Shown here in pieces: positions 34,138-42,292 of a DNA stretch of 64,000 nucleotides. The notes beneath the pieces are model-generated. The model was not told the DNA's origin. It searched no databases and was given only the letters and a program-made list of their open reading frames with translations. The translations under genes and the position numbers were made by a program. The DNA is from DASQPR01 sp963797675 (GTDB lineage Bacteria > Actinomycetota > Actinomycetes > Mycobacteriales > Micromonosporaceae): assembly GCA_963797675.1 (NCBI GenBank), contig CAWCQQ010000013.1, forward strand, positions 124,001 through 188,000, given 5' to 3'. How positions within the stretch are numbered: position 1 is the stretch's first letter; each line of letters begins with the position of its first letter.

Positions 34138-36143
34138 CCGTCCTCCCGCTGGCGGCCGGGGCCGAGATCGAGCCGGCCTGGATGGCGTGGGTACGCGTCG
34201 CCGCCCGGCTGCGCGTCGACGAACTGCGCGTCGGCTGGCAGCGCCGGGATCGTTCGGGCAGCGTCCACGCCGGCATCGACGAGATCCTGCGCGGCGGGCC
34301 GTCGCACCAACCGCCGCCGGAGGCGCCCGCCGGAGCCGCGTTCGCGCGGCTGGCAGACGTGTGCGCTCTCAGCCTCCGGGAGTGCGAATGGCTTGCCCTG
34401 CTCGCCATGTGCCAGGCCGACCCGCGGTGGAGCCGTGTCCTCGGCTACCTCGATGACGACCTTCGGCCGGTCGCGCCGACACCGGCGGCGGCAGCCCTGC
34501 TGTGGGCCTGGCCACCGGGTGACACGAGTGCCCGTAACGCCTCCGGCGGCCTGGTCACGTGGGCGCTCGCCGCACCGATCGGGGACGCCACCGACCTGCC
34601 GGAGACACCGTGGGTCGCCGATCCCGGCGTCGTCGGCTACCTGTGCGGCGCCGACGAGTGGTGGGCCTATCACGGCGGCATCGACATCGACGACGAGCCG
34701 GTTGGTCACGCGTGCCTGCACCCCGAACTGCGCGACGAGATCGCCGGCACCGTGACGGCCCTGGTCGGCGCGGGTCGAGCGGTCGAGGTCGAGCTGACCG
34801 GCGGGCACGGCTCCGGGCGGCGGACGCTGCTGCGCCAGGTGAGCGCCGCGCTCGGCGCGAGGTCCGCTCTGGTCATCGATCCACACCTGGGTGTACGTGC
34901 CCTGCGGACCGCCCGGCTGCTGGATGCCGTACCCGTGTGGGTGCTCGACGGCGAACCGATCCGCATCCCGCTCGACGCTCGGCCGGGCGGCGTGACGCTG
35001 GTGGCCCGGGAACAGGCCGATGCCCGCCCGGCCGGTACGGTGTCCCGGCTCAGCTGGCCGATCCCGGAGCTCCGGGCCGCCACCCGGCTGCAGCTGTGGC
35101 ACGGGTTCGCACCCGGCCATCCGGCGCCGGATGCCATCACCGACTGGTCGCTGACGCCGGCTGAGATCGTGGCCGCTGCCGCACTCGCCCCCGCCGGTGT
35201 CCGCGCCGTCGCCACGGCCACCCGCCGCGGCCTCGGTGTCATCTCCTCCGACCTGCTGAGCCCGGTACCGTGCGCGTACACGTGGGACGACCTGGTCGTC
35301 GCGGATACCGTGATGGCCCGCCTGCACGAGGTGGAGAACCAGGTCCGGCTGCGTACGGCGGTCCTCGACGACTGGGACTTCCAGCGCCTCACCCCCGGCA
35401 GCCGGGGCGTGACCGCGTTGTTCGCCGGCCCGAGCGGCACCGGCAAGACGATGGCCGCACAGATCCTGGCCCGCGAACTCGACCTGGACCTCTACCGCGT
35501 CGACCTGGCGCAGGTGGTGGACAAGTACATCGGGGAGACCGAGAAGCGGCTGGCCCGGATCTTCGACGAGTGCGAGCGCCGCCGGGTGCTGCTGCTGTGG
35601 GACGAGGCGGATGCGTTGTTCGGGCAGCGTACCCGGGTCAAGGACGCCCACGACCGGTTCGCGAACATCGAGATCGACTACCTGTTGCAGCGGATGGAGT
35701 CGTTCGACGGGCTCGCGGTCCTCGCCACCAACCGCAAAGGCGACCTCGACCAGGCGTTCCTGCGGCGGCTGCGGGTGATCGTGGATTTCCTCGCGCCGAC
35801 TCCGGAACAGCGGCTGCGGCTGTGGACGCTGGCGCTGCCGGCCGCGACCCCGGCCGGGGTGCCGGTCAGCGACGGCATCGACCTGGCCCGGCTGGCCCAG
35901 GATCTGCCGATGACCGGCGCCGAGATCAAGGCGGTCACGCTGACCGCCGCGTTCCTGGCCCGCGCCGACGGCGGCCTGATCGGCATGCGGCACGTCCTTG
36001 CCGCGGCGCAGTCGGAGATGGCGAAGCACGGCACGGTCATGCGTGCCGGTAGGGAGAACGCGCCGGGGACGACCGTCATCGCGGCCAACGGCGTCCACCG
36101 GGCACCGCCACCCTCCGTGACGATTCCGGCGGTGACCCGATGA
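34134..36143 (+). CDS. AAA+ ATPase, Afp15/Pvc15-like
   Basis: A 669-residue ATPase. The N-terminal 220 residues are helical (winged-helix-like), then a degenerate nucleotide-binding-like part (ELTGGHGSGRRTLLRQ), and the active AAA+ domain at about 380-640: Walker A GPSGTGKT near 432, Walker B LLLWDEADALF near 487, sensor 1 VLATNRKGDLDQAFLRRL with the arginine finger, and a C-terminal helical lid. Afp15/Pvc15 is needed for particle maturation or loading and is the most conserved eCIS gene after the structural ones. The degenerate first nucleotide-binding region, GGHGSGRRT, suggests an ancestral duplication, as in related eCIS ATPases. It is coupled by 4-nt overlaps on both sides. Confidence 0.9.
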   Translation: MTVLPLAAGAEIEPAWMAWVRVAARLRVDELRVGWQRRDRSGSVHAGIDEILRGGPSHQPPPEAPAGAAFARLADVCALSLRECEWLALLAMCQADPRWSRVLGYLDDDLRPVAPTPAAAALLWAWPPGDTSARNASGGLVTWALAAPIGDATDLPETPWVADPGVVGYLCGADEWWAYHGGIDIDDEPVGHACLHPELRDEIAGTVTALVGAGRAVEVELTGGHGSGRRTLLRQVSAALGARSALVIDPHLGVRALRTARLLDAVPVWVLDGEPIRIPLDARPGGVTLVAREQADARPAGTVSRLSWPIPELRAATRLQLWHGFAPGHPAPDAITDWSLTPAEIVAAAALAPAGVRAVATATRRGLGVISSDLLSPVPCAYTWDDLVVADTVMARLHEVENQVRLRTAVLDDWDFQRLTPGSRGVTALFAGPSGTGKTMAAQILARELDLDLYRVDLAQVVDKYIGETEKRLARIFDECERRRVLLLWDEADALFGQRTRVKDAHDRFANIEIDYLLQRMESFDGLAVLATNRKGDLDQAFLRRLRVIVDFLAPTPEQRLRLWTLALPAATPAGVPVSDGIDLARLAQDLPMTGAEIKAVTLTAAFLARADGGLIGMRHVLAAAQSEMAKHGTVMRAGRENAPGTTVIAANGVHRAPPPSVTIPAVTR

Positions 36144-36418
36144 CCGTCAACACGCCCGCGCCGGGCGCACGGCTGTCCATCGACCGACTCACCGTCACCG
36201 TGCCGGGCATGAGCGAAGCCGATGCTCGGCGCCTCGCCGAGCAGGTCGCCGCCGCGCTGCGGGACTGGCCGGACGCACCGGTGACGACGACGCGGGTGGA
36301 TCGGGTCGCGGCCACCGTCGAGGTCGACGCCGACGATGCGATGTCGTCCGGGACCGGAACGCTCGCCGGTCGCATCGCCGAGGCGATCCTGTCCGCAACG
36401 CTCCGGGAGATCCGCTGA
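36140..36418 (+). CDS. Small conserved injection-locus protein
   Basis: A 92-residue protein overlapping the ATPase by 4 nt and abutting the Afp7-like gene with shared A/TG bases. It has one amphipathic helix motif, MSEADARRLAEQVAAALRDW, preceded by LSIDRLTVTVPG and followed by beta sequence VDRVAATVEVDADD and a second helix (LAGRIAEAILSATLREIR). No cysteines, signal or membrane segment. I recall similar small genes between the ATPase and Afp7 genes of actinobacterial eCIS loci, but no function. It could be an adaptor for the ATPase. Confidence 0.65.
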   Translation: MTVNTPAPGARLSIDRLTVTVPGMSEADARRLAEQVAAALRDWPDAPVTTTRVDRVAATVEVDADDAMSSGTGTLAGRIAEAILSATLREIR

Positions 36419-37122
36419 TGTCCTCGACGTACCTGCGCGGTGCGCTCATCTCGTTCATGCCGACGATGCTGATCCCGATCCCGAACATCATCCTGTTCCA
36501 GTACAACCCGGAGTCGTTGACGCACACCTGGACGCAGCCGCAGGCGGTCCCGGCGGGCCCGCACGGCAACCGCGGCAACCCCCTGGCGGTGACCGGCTAC
36601 GCCGGTGAGGCGTTCACGTTCTCGCTGGCGATGGATGCCACCGACACGATCGCCGACGACGAACTCGGCTCGACCCTGGCGAAGATCAGCGGTATCTACA
36701 GCCGCATCGCGGCGCTGGAGATGCTGATCCAGCCGTCGTCGGCGTCGGCGTCCGACGGCCTGCTCGGCCTGGTCACCTCCGCCCTGTCCGGCGCGTTGAG
36801 CAGCGGCCACCCGCCGCGGCCGATCCCGGCGACGACGGTTCCTGTGGTGCTGTTCGTGTGGGGCCCGGGCCGGATCGTACCGGTGCGGGTCACCAGCCTC
36901 ACGATCGTCGAGCAGCGCTACGACACGCTGCTCATGCCGATCCACGCCGAGGCGCAGATCGGCTTGCAGGTACTCACCCCGGAGGACGTCAACGCGGTCA
37001 CCGACACGCTGAAAGTGGTCGCGAAGGCGGCGAACGCGTACACCGAGAGCCTCCGGCAGGTGGCCGCGATCGCGAACCTGGTCAACGCCGCCGATTCGAT
37101 CATCGGCATGATCCCGCACTAA
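36418..37122 (+). CDS. Afp7/Pvc7-like (gp53-type) baseplate-tube protein
   Basis: A 234-residue protein of the Afp7/Pvc7 group. The pattern is PNIILFQYNPESLTHTWTQP followed by GYAGEAFTFSLAMDATDTIA, the recurrent opening of these proteins (FQYNPE... F..xLxxDA). The middle has ATTVPVVLFVWGPGRIVPVR and VEQRYDTLLMPIHAEAQIGL, matching the family core; the C-terminus is helical (TDTLKVVAKAANAYTESLRQ). In Afp and Pvc this protein carries a LysM domain and links the tube initiator to the baseplate. Here the LysM part is missing and the next gene looks like a separate LysM-like protein. Confidence 0.8.
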   Translation: MSSTYLRGALISFMPTMLIPIPNIILFQYNPESLTHTWTQPQAVPAGPHGNRGNPLAVTGYAGEAFTFSLAMDATDTIADDELGSTLAKISGIYSRIAALEMLIQPSSASASDGLLGLVTSALSGALSSGHPPRPIPATTVPVVLFVWGPGRIVPVRVTSLTIVEQRYDTLLMPIHAEAQIGLQVLTPEDVNAVTDTLKVVAKAANAYTESLRQVAAIANLVNAADSIIGMIPH

Positions 37123-37130
37123 GGAGCGCT

Positions 37131-37403
37131 ATGTTCTTCCCCGGCAGCAGATACATCGCCACCGGCACGTACCAGGTGACTCTTGCCGACGGTACGGTCG
37201 TCACCGCCGCACGCCTGCCGTTACCGGCCGGCCGGCCGGTGCTCGGCTGGTACCGACGGACCTCCGGCGAGCGCCTCGATCTGCTGGCTGCGAATTTCGT
37301 CGACGATGCCACCGGTGCGTGGCAGCTCGGCTGGACGAACGCAGCGGTATCCCTCGACGCGCTCGCCGCGCACGAGCTGATCGCCATCCCGCGGGCTTCC
37401 TGA
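37131..37403 (+). CDS. LysM/tail-protein-X-like baseplate protein
   Basis: A 90-residue protein. Its core GWYRRTSGERLDLLAANFVD followed by WQLGWTNAAVSLDALAAHEL and IAIP resembles the gpX/LysM-like tail proteins (xGDRLDxLAxxxxxDxxxWxLxxAN...L..G..I.IP). It follows the Afp7-like gene with a perfect AAGGAG before the ATG. In most eCIS this module is fused to Afp7; here it is a separate gene, so the two products likely act as one complex at the baseplate. Confidence 0.72.
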   Translation: MFFPGSRYIATGTYQVTLADGTVVTAARLPLPAGRPVLGWYRRTSGERLDLLAANFVDDATGAWQLGWTNAAVSLDALAAHELIAIPRAS

Positions 37404-37407
37404 TCCG

Positions 37408-38532
37408 ATGTCCACCTACCAGGTCCTGTTCGACGGCACCGCCGTCGGCGACGACGTGTACGACGCGATCGGCGCGCTGGAGGTCGAGGAGAACCTCAAC
37501 CTGCCCGGCGCGCTGCGTCTCGTCCTGCCCGTCTCGAACGACAGCGGCGACCTGACCTGGGCCGGGGACACGCGGATCCGCCCGTACGCGAACATCGCCG
37601 TGGTCGCCACGCCGGACGGCGGGTCGCCACAGTGCGTCTTCGACGGGTACGTCATCTCGCACGCCGTGCATCTGCAGGCCGGGATCACTGCGTCCACGGT
37701 GGAGGTACGGGCGCAGGACGCGTCGGTGCTGATGGCACTCGACCACAAGACCCGTGAGTTCGCCGGGATGACCGACAGTGCCGTGGCGCAGGAGGTGTTC
37801 TCCGGGCACGGATTCACCGCAGCCGATGTGAACACGGCCGACGACTCCCCCGCGCATACCTCGCCGGGGCACACGTTGATGCAGCGTGGCACGGATCTGG
37901 AGTTTCTGCGCAGGCTCGCCCGCCGGTCGGGTCGGTGGATGTGGGTGGCCGCCGGGGCGACGCCCGGCCAGCGTACCGGCTACTTCGCCGTACCGGATCT
38001 GTCCGCCGATCCGGCCGTCACCATCGTGATGAACGATCCGGCGACCGCGTCGGTGCCGTCGCTGGACTTCACCTGGGATGTCTCGCGGCCGTCGAGCGTG
38101 TTCGCGGCGCAGTCGAGCCTCACCGACTCCGACCCGAGTGGCGTCAACGCCGACACCACGGACAGCGGGCTGCCGCTGCTCGGAGCCCGTGGCCTGCGGG
38201 AGTGGGCCGGCCGGGACGTGTCCACCCGGCTCACCACGCCCGGCGACACCGCGGACCTGCCCGGCCGGGCGAAGGCGCTGCTGCGCGACGCGGGCTGGTT
38301 CGCCGGATGCACCGGCACGGCCGAGATGTCCCGCCTGCAGGCGGTGTTGCGGGTCGGGATGGTCGTCGCGATCTCCGATGTCGGCACGCTGCTGTCCGGC
38401 AACTACCTGTGTACGTCGGTACGCCACACGATCGCCGCGAACAGCCACACGATGGCGTTCACGCTGGCCCGCAACGGCGTCGGCCCGGCGCCGGCCGGTG
38501 GCGGCGGGCCGAGCCTACCGGGAGGGCTCTGA
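37408..38532 (+). CDS. gp27-like hub protein (N-terminal half of VgrG/Afp8)
   Basis: A 374-residue phage late-control-D/gp27-like hub protein. The start VLFDGTAVGDDVYDAIGALE is typical of the hub tube-like domain; later segments are CVFDGYVISHAVHLQAGITA, VRAQDASVLMALDHKT, RGTDLEFLRRLARRSGRWMW (a strong gp27/VgrG signature) and WAGRDVSTRLTTPGDTADLP. It forms the trimeric hub that adapts the six-fold tube to the three-fold spike. In Afp8/VgrG the hub and the gp5-like spike are fused; here the spike is encoded by the next gene. Confidence 0.85.
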   Translation: MSTYQVLFDGTAVGDDVYDAIGALEVEENLNLPGALRLVLPVSNDSGDLTWAGDTRIRPYANIAVVATPDGGSPQCVFDGYVISHAVHLQAGITASTVEVRAQDASVLMALDHKTREFAGMTDSAVAQEVFSGHGFTAADVNTADDSPAHTSPGHTLMQRGTDLEFLRRLARRSGRWMWVAAGATPGQRTGYFAVPDLSADPAVTIVMNDPATASVPSLDFTWDVSRPSSVFAAQSSLTDSDPSGVNADTTDSGLPLLGARGLREWAGRDVSTRLTTPGDTADLPGRAKALLRDAGWFAGCTGTAEMSRLQAVLRVGMVVAISDVGTLLSGNYLCTSVRHTIAANSHTMAFTLARNGVGPAPAGGGGPSLPGGL

Positions 38533-38557
38533 TGAGCAGCGAGCGGCGGAGGCGGAC

Positions 38558-39073
38558 ATGAGCGAGCACGACGAGTTGTTGGCCGACCTCGCGGACCTGA
38601 TGCGCAACCGGTTCTACGGCAAGTACCGGGGCACGGTCAGCGACGTGGACACCGACACGTTGCGGATCAAGGCGATCGTGCCGGCCGTCCTCGGGACCAC
38701 GCCGACCGACTGGTGCCTGCCCTGCGTGCCGTACGCCGGACCGGACGTCGGCCTGTTCCTCATCCCGGACCAGGGTGCGGCGGTGTGGATCGAGTTCGAA
38801 GGCGGTGACGTCTCCGCGCCGATCTGGACCGGCTGCCTGTGGCGGGCGGGTGAGCTGCCGTCCGACGCCGCACCGAAGGTCCGCGGCCTGGTCACCGCCG
38901 GGCCGCACAAGCTGCTGTTCGACGACGAAGGGACGACGGTGACGCTGCAGGACGCCAACGACAACTCGGTGTCGCTCGACGCGACCGGGATCACGCACGC
39001 GCGCGGCGGCCAGACGCTCGTGGTCGGCGACGCGTCGGTGTCGGTCAACGACGGCGCGATGACGGTCACGTGA
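38558..39073 (+). CDS. gp5/VgrG OB-fold spike protein
   Basis: A 171-residue gp5-like protein. The OB-fold reads YGKYRGTVSDVDTDTLRIKA, PCVPYAGPDVGLFLIPDQGA and VWIEFEGGDVSAPIWTGCLW, the standard phage_base_V signature. The C-terminus (LLFDDEGTTVTLQDANDNSV, SLDATGITHARGGQTLVVGD) is the short beta-prism that makes the needle. The start at 38558 is set by a GGAGGCGGAC box directly upstream. It cooperates with the separate hub protein before it and the PAAR-like tip after it. Confidence 0.88.
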   Translation: MSEHDELLADLADLMRNRFYGKYRGTVSDVDTDTLRIKAIVPAVLGTTPTDWCLPCVPYAGPDVGLFLIPDQGAAVWIEFEGGDVSAPIWTGCLWRAGELPSDAAPKVRGLVTAGPHKLLFDDEGTTVTLQDANDNSVSLDATGITHARGGQTLVVGDASVSVNDGAMTVT

Positions 39074-39083
39074 GGAGACGGCG

Positions 39084-39416
39084 ATGAGCGGTGCACTGCT
39101 GACGATGGCGGCGACCATGACCTGCCCGCACGGCGGGACGATCATGCCGATCCCGCTGTCGCCGCGAGTCAGCCTCGACGGGTCGCAGGTCGTGTACTCG
39201 ACCGACACGTTCGTCGTCACCGGCTGCCCGTTCCTGGTCGTCCTGGTGCCACAGCCGTGTGTCCTGGTCCAGTGGCAGCTGACCGCACAGATGGGCGCCA
39301 GCGGCGGGAATCCGACGCTGACCACCGACAGCGTCGGCTTCTGCTACGGGCCGACCGGGGCGATCCAGGGCAGCGTCATGATCCAGGCCACCCAGACCGA
39401 CGTGACGGGGGAATGA
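39084..39416 (+). CDS. PAAR-like spike tip protein (Afp10/Pvc10-like)
   Basis: A 110-residue protein. It has TMTCPHGGTIMPIPLSPRVS, a CPHGG motif typical of eCIS tip proteins, plus VTGCPFLVVLVPQPCVLVQW and glycine-rich turns. Such proteins fold into a cone with a metal-binding site and sharpen the spike. Cysteines and histidine (C14, H16, C49, C60 by approximate count) are available for metal binding. Gene order (gp5-like spike, PAAR, gp25) matches the Afp8-10 block of other eCIS. Confidence 0.78.
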   Translation: MSGALLTMAATMTCPHGGTIMPIPLSPRVSLDGSQVVYSTDTFVVTGCPFLVVLVPQPCVLVQWQLTAQMGASGGNPTLTTDSVGFCYGPTGAIQGSVMIQATQTDVTGE

Positions 39417-39417
39417 C

Positions 39418-39813
39418 ATGCGGCGCGCGGACTACGACTTCCCGTTGCGGATCGACGCCGGTTCCGGCCAGGCCGGTCAGACCGGGTACGCCAACCACGT
39501 CGACCAGATGCTGCGCCAGCTGCTGCTCACGTCCCCGGGCGAGCGGACCTGCCTGCCCACGTTCGGCTGCGGACTGCGGCAGTTGCTGTTCGCGCCGCAG
39601 TCCGACGCGCTGGTCGCGAGCGTGTCGATCCAGATTCGCCAGTCGATCGACACGTGGCTGTCCGACCAGGTGAAACTCACCGACGTGAACGTCGTCGCGG
39701 GCGCCGGATCGGACCCGACACTCGGCCTCGACGAAGGCACGATCCTGGTCACGATCTCGTACGTGCTGATCGACACGCAGACTCCGGCGACACTGACGTT
39801 GAGGGTGAGCTGA
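39418..39813 (+). CDS. gp25-like baseplate wedge protein (Afp9/Pvc9-like)
   Basis: A 131-residue gp25/lysozyme-like baseplate protein. Segments DYDFPLRIDAGSGQAGQTGY and HVDQMLRQLLLTSPGERTCL, TFGCGLRQLLFAPQSDALV and the C-terminal VTISYVLIDTQTPATLTLRV are characteristic (the EPR motif of T4 gp25 is replaced by the PGERTCLPTFG block). It joins sheath initiation to the wedge. It begins 1 nt after the PAAR stop and is followed directly by the first J-type gene. Confidence 0.88.
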   Translation: MRRADYDFPLRIDAGSGQAGQTGYANHVDQMLRQLLLTSPGERTCLPTFGCGLRQLLFAPQSDALVASVSIQIRQSIDTWLSDQVKLTDVNVVAGAGSDPTLGLDEGTILVTISYVLIDTQTPATLTLRVS

Positions 39814-39814
39814 C

Positions 39815-42292
39815 ATGACCGACCGGCTCGCCGCACTGCTCGCCTCCGCCACGCTCAACGGCATCGACTGGGTCGAGGTCGCCAGCGACGACCAGATGCA
39901 TCTGGTCGTGCACTTCCTCAACACGGTGACCGTCGCCGGTACGCTGATCGGCGCCCAACCGGTGACGATCACCGGCGGCGAGAAGCCGGCCGTGGTGCCG
40001 GTCGGACCGATCGCCGACCCGGGCGACTGGGCCTTCGACGACGAAGGTCGGCCGCTGCTGCACCTGACCACCCCGTACCCGGGTGATTTTTCGTTCTACC
40101 GGTTCGGTCTGGCCAGCAGCGTGCTCGACCCGTTCTACGCGCAGGCGCCGCTGAACTTCAAGGCCCGCTGCCCGTCGGTGCTGGACTGTGCCGCCGCCGA
40201 GGCGGCCTGCCCGCCGGACGACGGGCCGTCCCCGCCGATCGACTACCTGGCCAGGGATTTCCGCAGCTTCGTACGGGCGCTGACCGACTACTCCGCGGCG
40301 GCGTATCCGGACTGGGTCGAACGCAGCGAAGCCGACCTCGGCATGGTCCTGCTCGAACTCGCCGCATCGGTCGGTGACGACCTCGCCTACCTGCAGGACC
40401 GGGTCGCGGCCGAAGCGACGCTGGCCACCGCGACGCAACGCCGGTCGGTCGTCCGGCACGCCCGGCTCGTCGACTACCAGCCGTCGCCGTCGCTGTCCGC
40501 CCAGGTCACCGCGCAGGTGGATGTCGCCACCGGTCCGCTGCCGGCCGGTACGGTGCTGACCGCGCCGGCACCGGACGGCACCCTGATCGCGTTCGAACTC
40601 GGCACCGGCATGGTCGACCCGGCCACCGGTGAGCGAGCCGACGCGCCGCTGACCGTCGATCCGCGCTGGAATGCCCGCGACACGATCACCGGTGCCTGGC
40701 GGATCCTGCCGTACATCTGGGACGACAGCATGCGGTGCCTGACCGCCGGATCGACCACGATGTGGGTGACCGGCCACGGGTACGGGTTCCCGGCCGGTGA
40801 CCCGATCCTCGGTACGGTCGGCATCGCGCTGCTCATCGACACCGAGCCGGAGCAGCCGCTGGATCCGCCGATCCGGGAGGTCGTGCACCTGATCGCGGCG
40901 ATCGAGGAGACCGACCCGCTGTTCGGGGTCGCGATCACCCGGCTGGTCTGGGCCGCGAGCGAGGCGCTCGGATCCGATCACGACCTGACGCGTACGCACG
41001 TCGCCGGTAACCTGCTGGCCGCGACCGAGGGCCGACGGTTCACCGAGCGGTTCGTCACCGGCCCGGCACCGAGCGCCGTCGGTGGCCCGATCCCGGCGGT
41101 CGTCCGGGCCGGCCCGGACGGCGACTGTTCCGATCCGCAGCCGATCTACCAGCACACCCTGACCCAAGGCCGGCTCGCGTGGCTGGCGCCGCCGGGCGGG
41201 TCACTGCCCGGTGCGGGTGCCGGCGTCGACACCGGTGCGGACGGTCCCGGACCGTCGCCGGAGATTCTGGTCTCCGACATCCCAGCCGACGGCAGCGCGC
41301 CGTCGCCGTGGCGGTGGCGACCCCGGCTGCTCGACGCGGCACCGTTCGAAGCGGCGTTCACCGTCGACACCGTCCGCTACACCGACATCCGTACCGGTGC
41401 CGAGCGCCTCACCGGTGCACCCCGGTGGGAGTACGACGGCGACGACGCGGACACCGTCCGGTTCGGCGACGGTGTGTTCGGCAACCGCCCGGTCGCGACG
41501 ACCGTCTTCGACGTGACCTACCGGATCACCCACGGCGCCCTCGGCAACATCGGCGCCGACACGCTCACCGGCATCGACCCGGGGATGGCCGGCGTCATCC
41601 TGCGTGCCACGAACCCGTTCGCAGCACTCGGCGGAGCCGACGAAGAGCCGCTGGATCAGGTCAAACGCCTCGCCCCGTACGCGTTCCGGGCCCGCCAGTT
41701 CCGGGCGGTTCGCCCGGGTGACTACGACGCCGCGGCCGAGGAACTCGGCTGGGTCGAGGAGGCCGGCACGGTGTTCCGGTGGACCGGCAGCTGGCCGACG
41801 ATCTTCACCACGGTCGAGCCCCGCGATGTCGAGACGATCGCCGACGACCGGGCCGCGACGCTGCTCGCCCTGCTCAACCGTCGACGGCTCGCCGGCTACG
41901 AGGTGTACGCCCCGCAGCCCCGGTACGCGAACTTCGACCTCATCGTGACCGTCTGCGCGAAGTCGTGGGCGTTCCGCGGCGACGTGGCGACGGCGCTGGC
42001 CGTCGAACTCGGCACCGGCATCCGCGCCGACGGCCGGCCGGCGTTCTTCGCCCACGGCCGGTTCACGTTCGGGCAGGCGCTCGAGCGCAGCGAATTCGAG
42101 ATCGCCGCGCAACGCGCGACCGGCGTCGACGGCGTGGTGTCGGTGCAGTACCGCCGGCGCGGCTACGTCACCACGTACACGTTGATGCCCGAGGCGGTGA
42201 CGGTCGGCATCGACGAGATCGTCCGGGTCGACAACGATCCGAGCGCACCCGGGCGCGGCTCGCTGCGGATCGTTGTGGAGGGCGGCAAATGA
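39815..42292 (+). CDS. Baseplate J/gp6-like protein (Afp11/Pvc11-like)
   Basis: An 825-residue baseplate assembly protein. The N-terminal part is beta-rich with VEVASDDQMHLVVHFLNTVT. The core begins IDYLARDFRSFVRALTDYSA, the signature of eCIS/phage gp6-type wedge proteins, followed by LGMVLLELAASVGDDLAYLQ and RVAAEATLATATQRRSVVRH. The C-terminal domain has WEYDGDDADTVRFGDGVFGN and YRITHGALGNIGADTLTGID, the J-family core, and a final EIAAQRATGVDGVVSVQYRR. It forms the iris and wedge of the baseplate. The stop overlaps the start of the next J-type gene by 4 nt. Confidence 0.9.
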   Translation: MTDRLAALLASATLNGIDWVEVASDDQMHLVVHFLNTVTVAGTLIGAQPVTITGGEKPAVVPVGPIADPGDWAFDDEGRPLLHLTTPYPGDFSFYRFGLASSVLDPFYAQAPLNFKARCPSVLDCAAAEAACPPDDGPSPPIDYLARDFRSFVRALTDYSAAAYPDWVERSEADLGMVLLELAASVGDDLAYLQDRVAAEATLATATQRRSVVRHARLVDYQPSPSLSAQVTAQVDVATGPLPAGTVLTAPAPDGTLIAFELGTGMVDPATGERADAPLTVDPRWNARDTITGAWRILPYIWDDSMRCLTAGSTTMWVTGHGYGFPAGDPILGTVGIALLIDTEPEQPLDPPIREVVHLIAAIEETDPLFGVAITRLVWAASEALGSDHDLTRTHVAGNLLAATEGRRFTERFVTGPAPSAVGGPIPAVVRAGPDGDCSDPQPIYQHTLTQGRLAWLAPPGGSLPGAGAGVDTGADGPGPSPEILVSDIPADGSAPSPWRWRPRLLDAAPFEAAFTVDTVRYTDIRTGAERLTGAPRWEYDGDDADTVRFGDGVFGNRPVATTVFDVTYRITHGALGNIGADTLTGIDPGMAGVILRATNPFAALGGADEEPLDQVKRLAPYAFRARQFRAVRPGDYDAAAEELGWVEEAGTVFRWTGSWPTIFTTVEPRDVETIADDRAATLLALLNRRRLAGYEVYAPQPRYANFDLIVTVCAKSWAFRGDVATALAVELGTGIRADGRPAFFAHGRFTFGQALERSEFEIAAQRATGVDGVVSVQYRRRGYVTTYTLMPEAVTVGIDEIVRVDNDPSAPGRGSLRIVVEGGK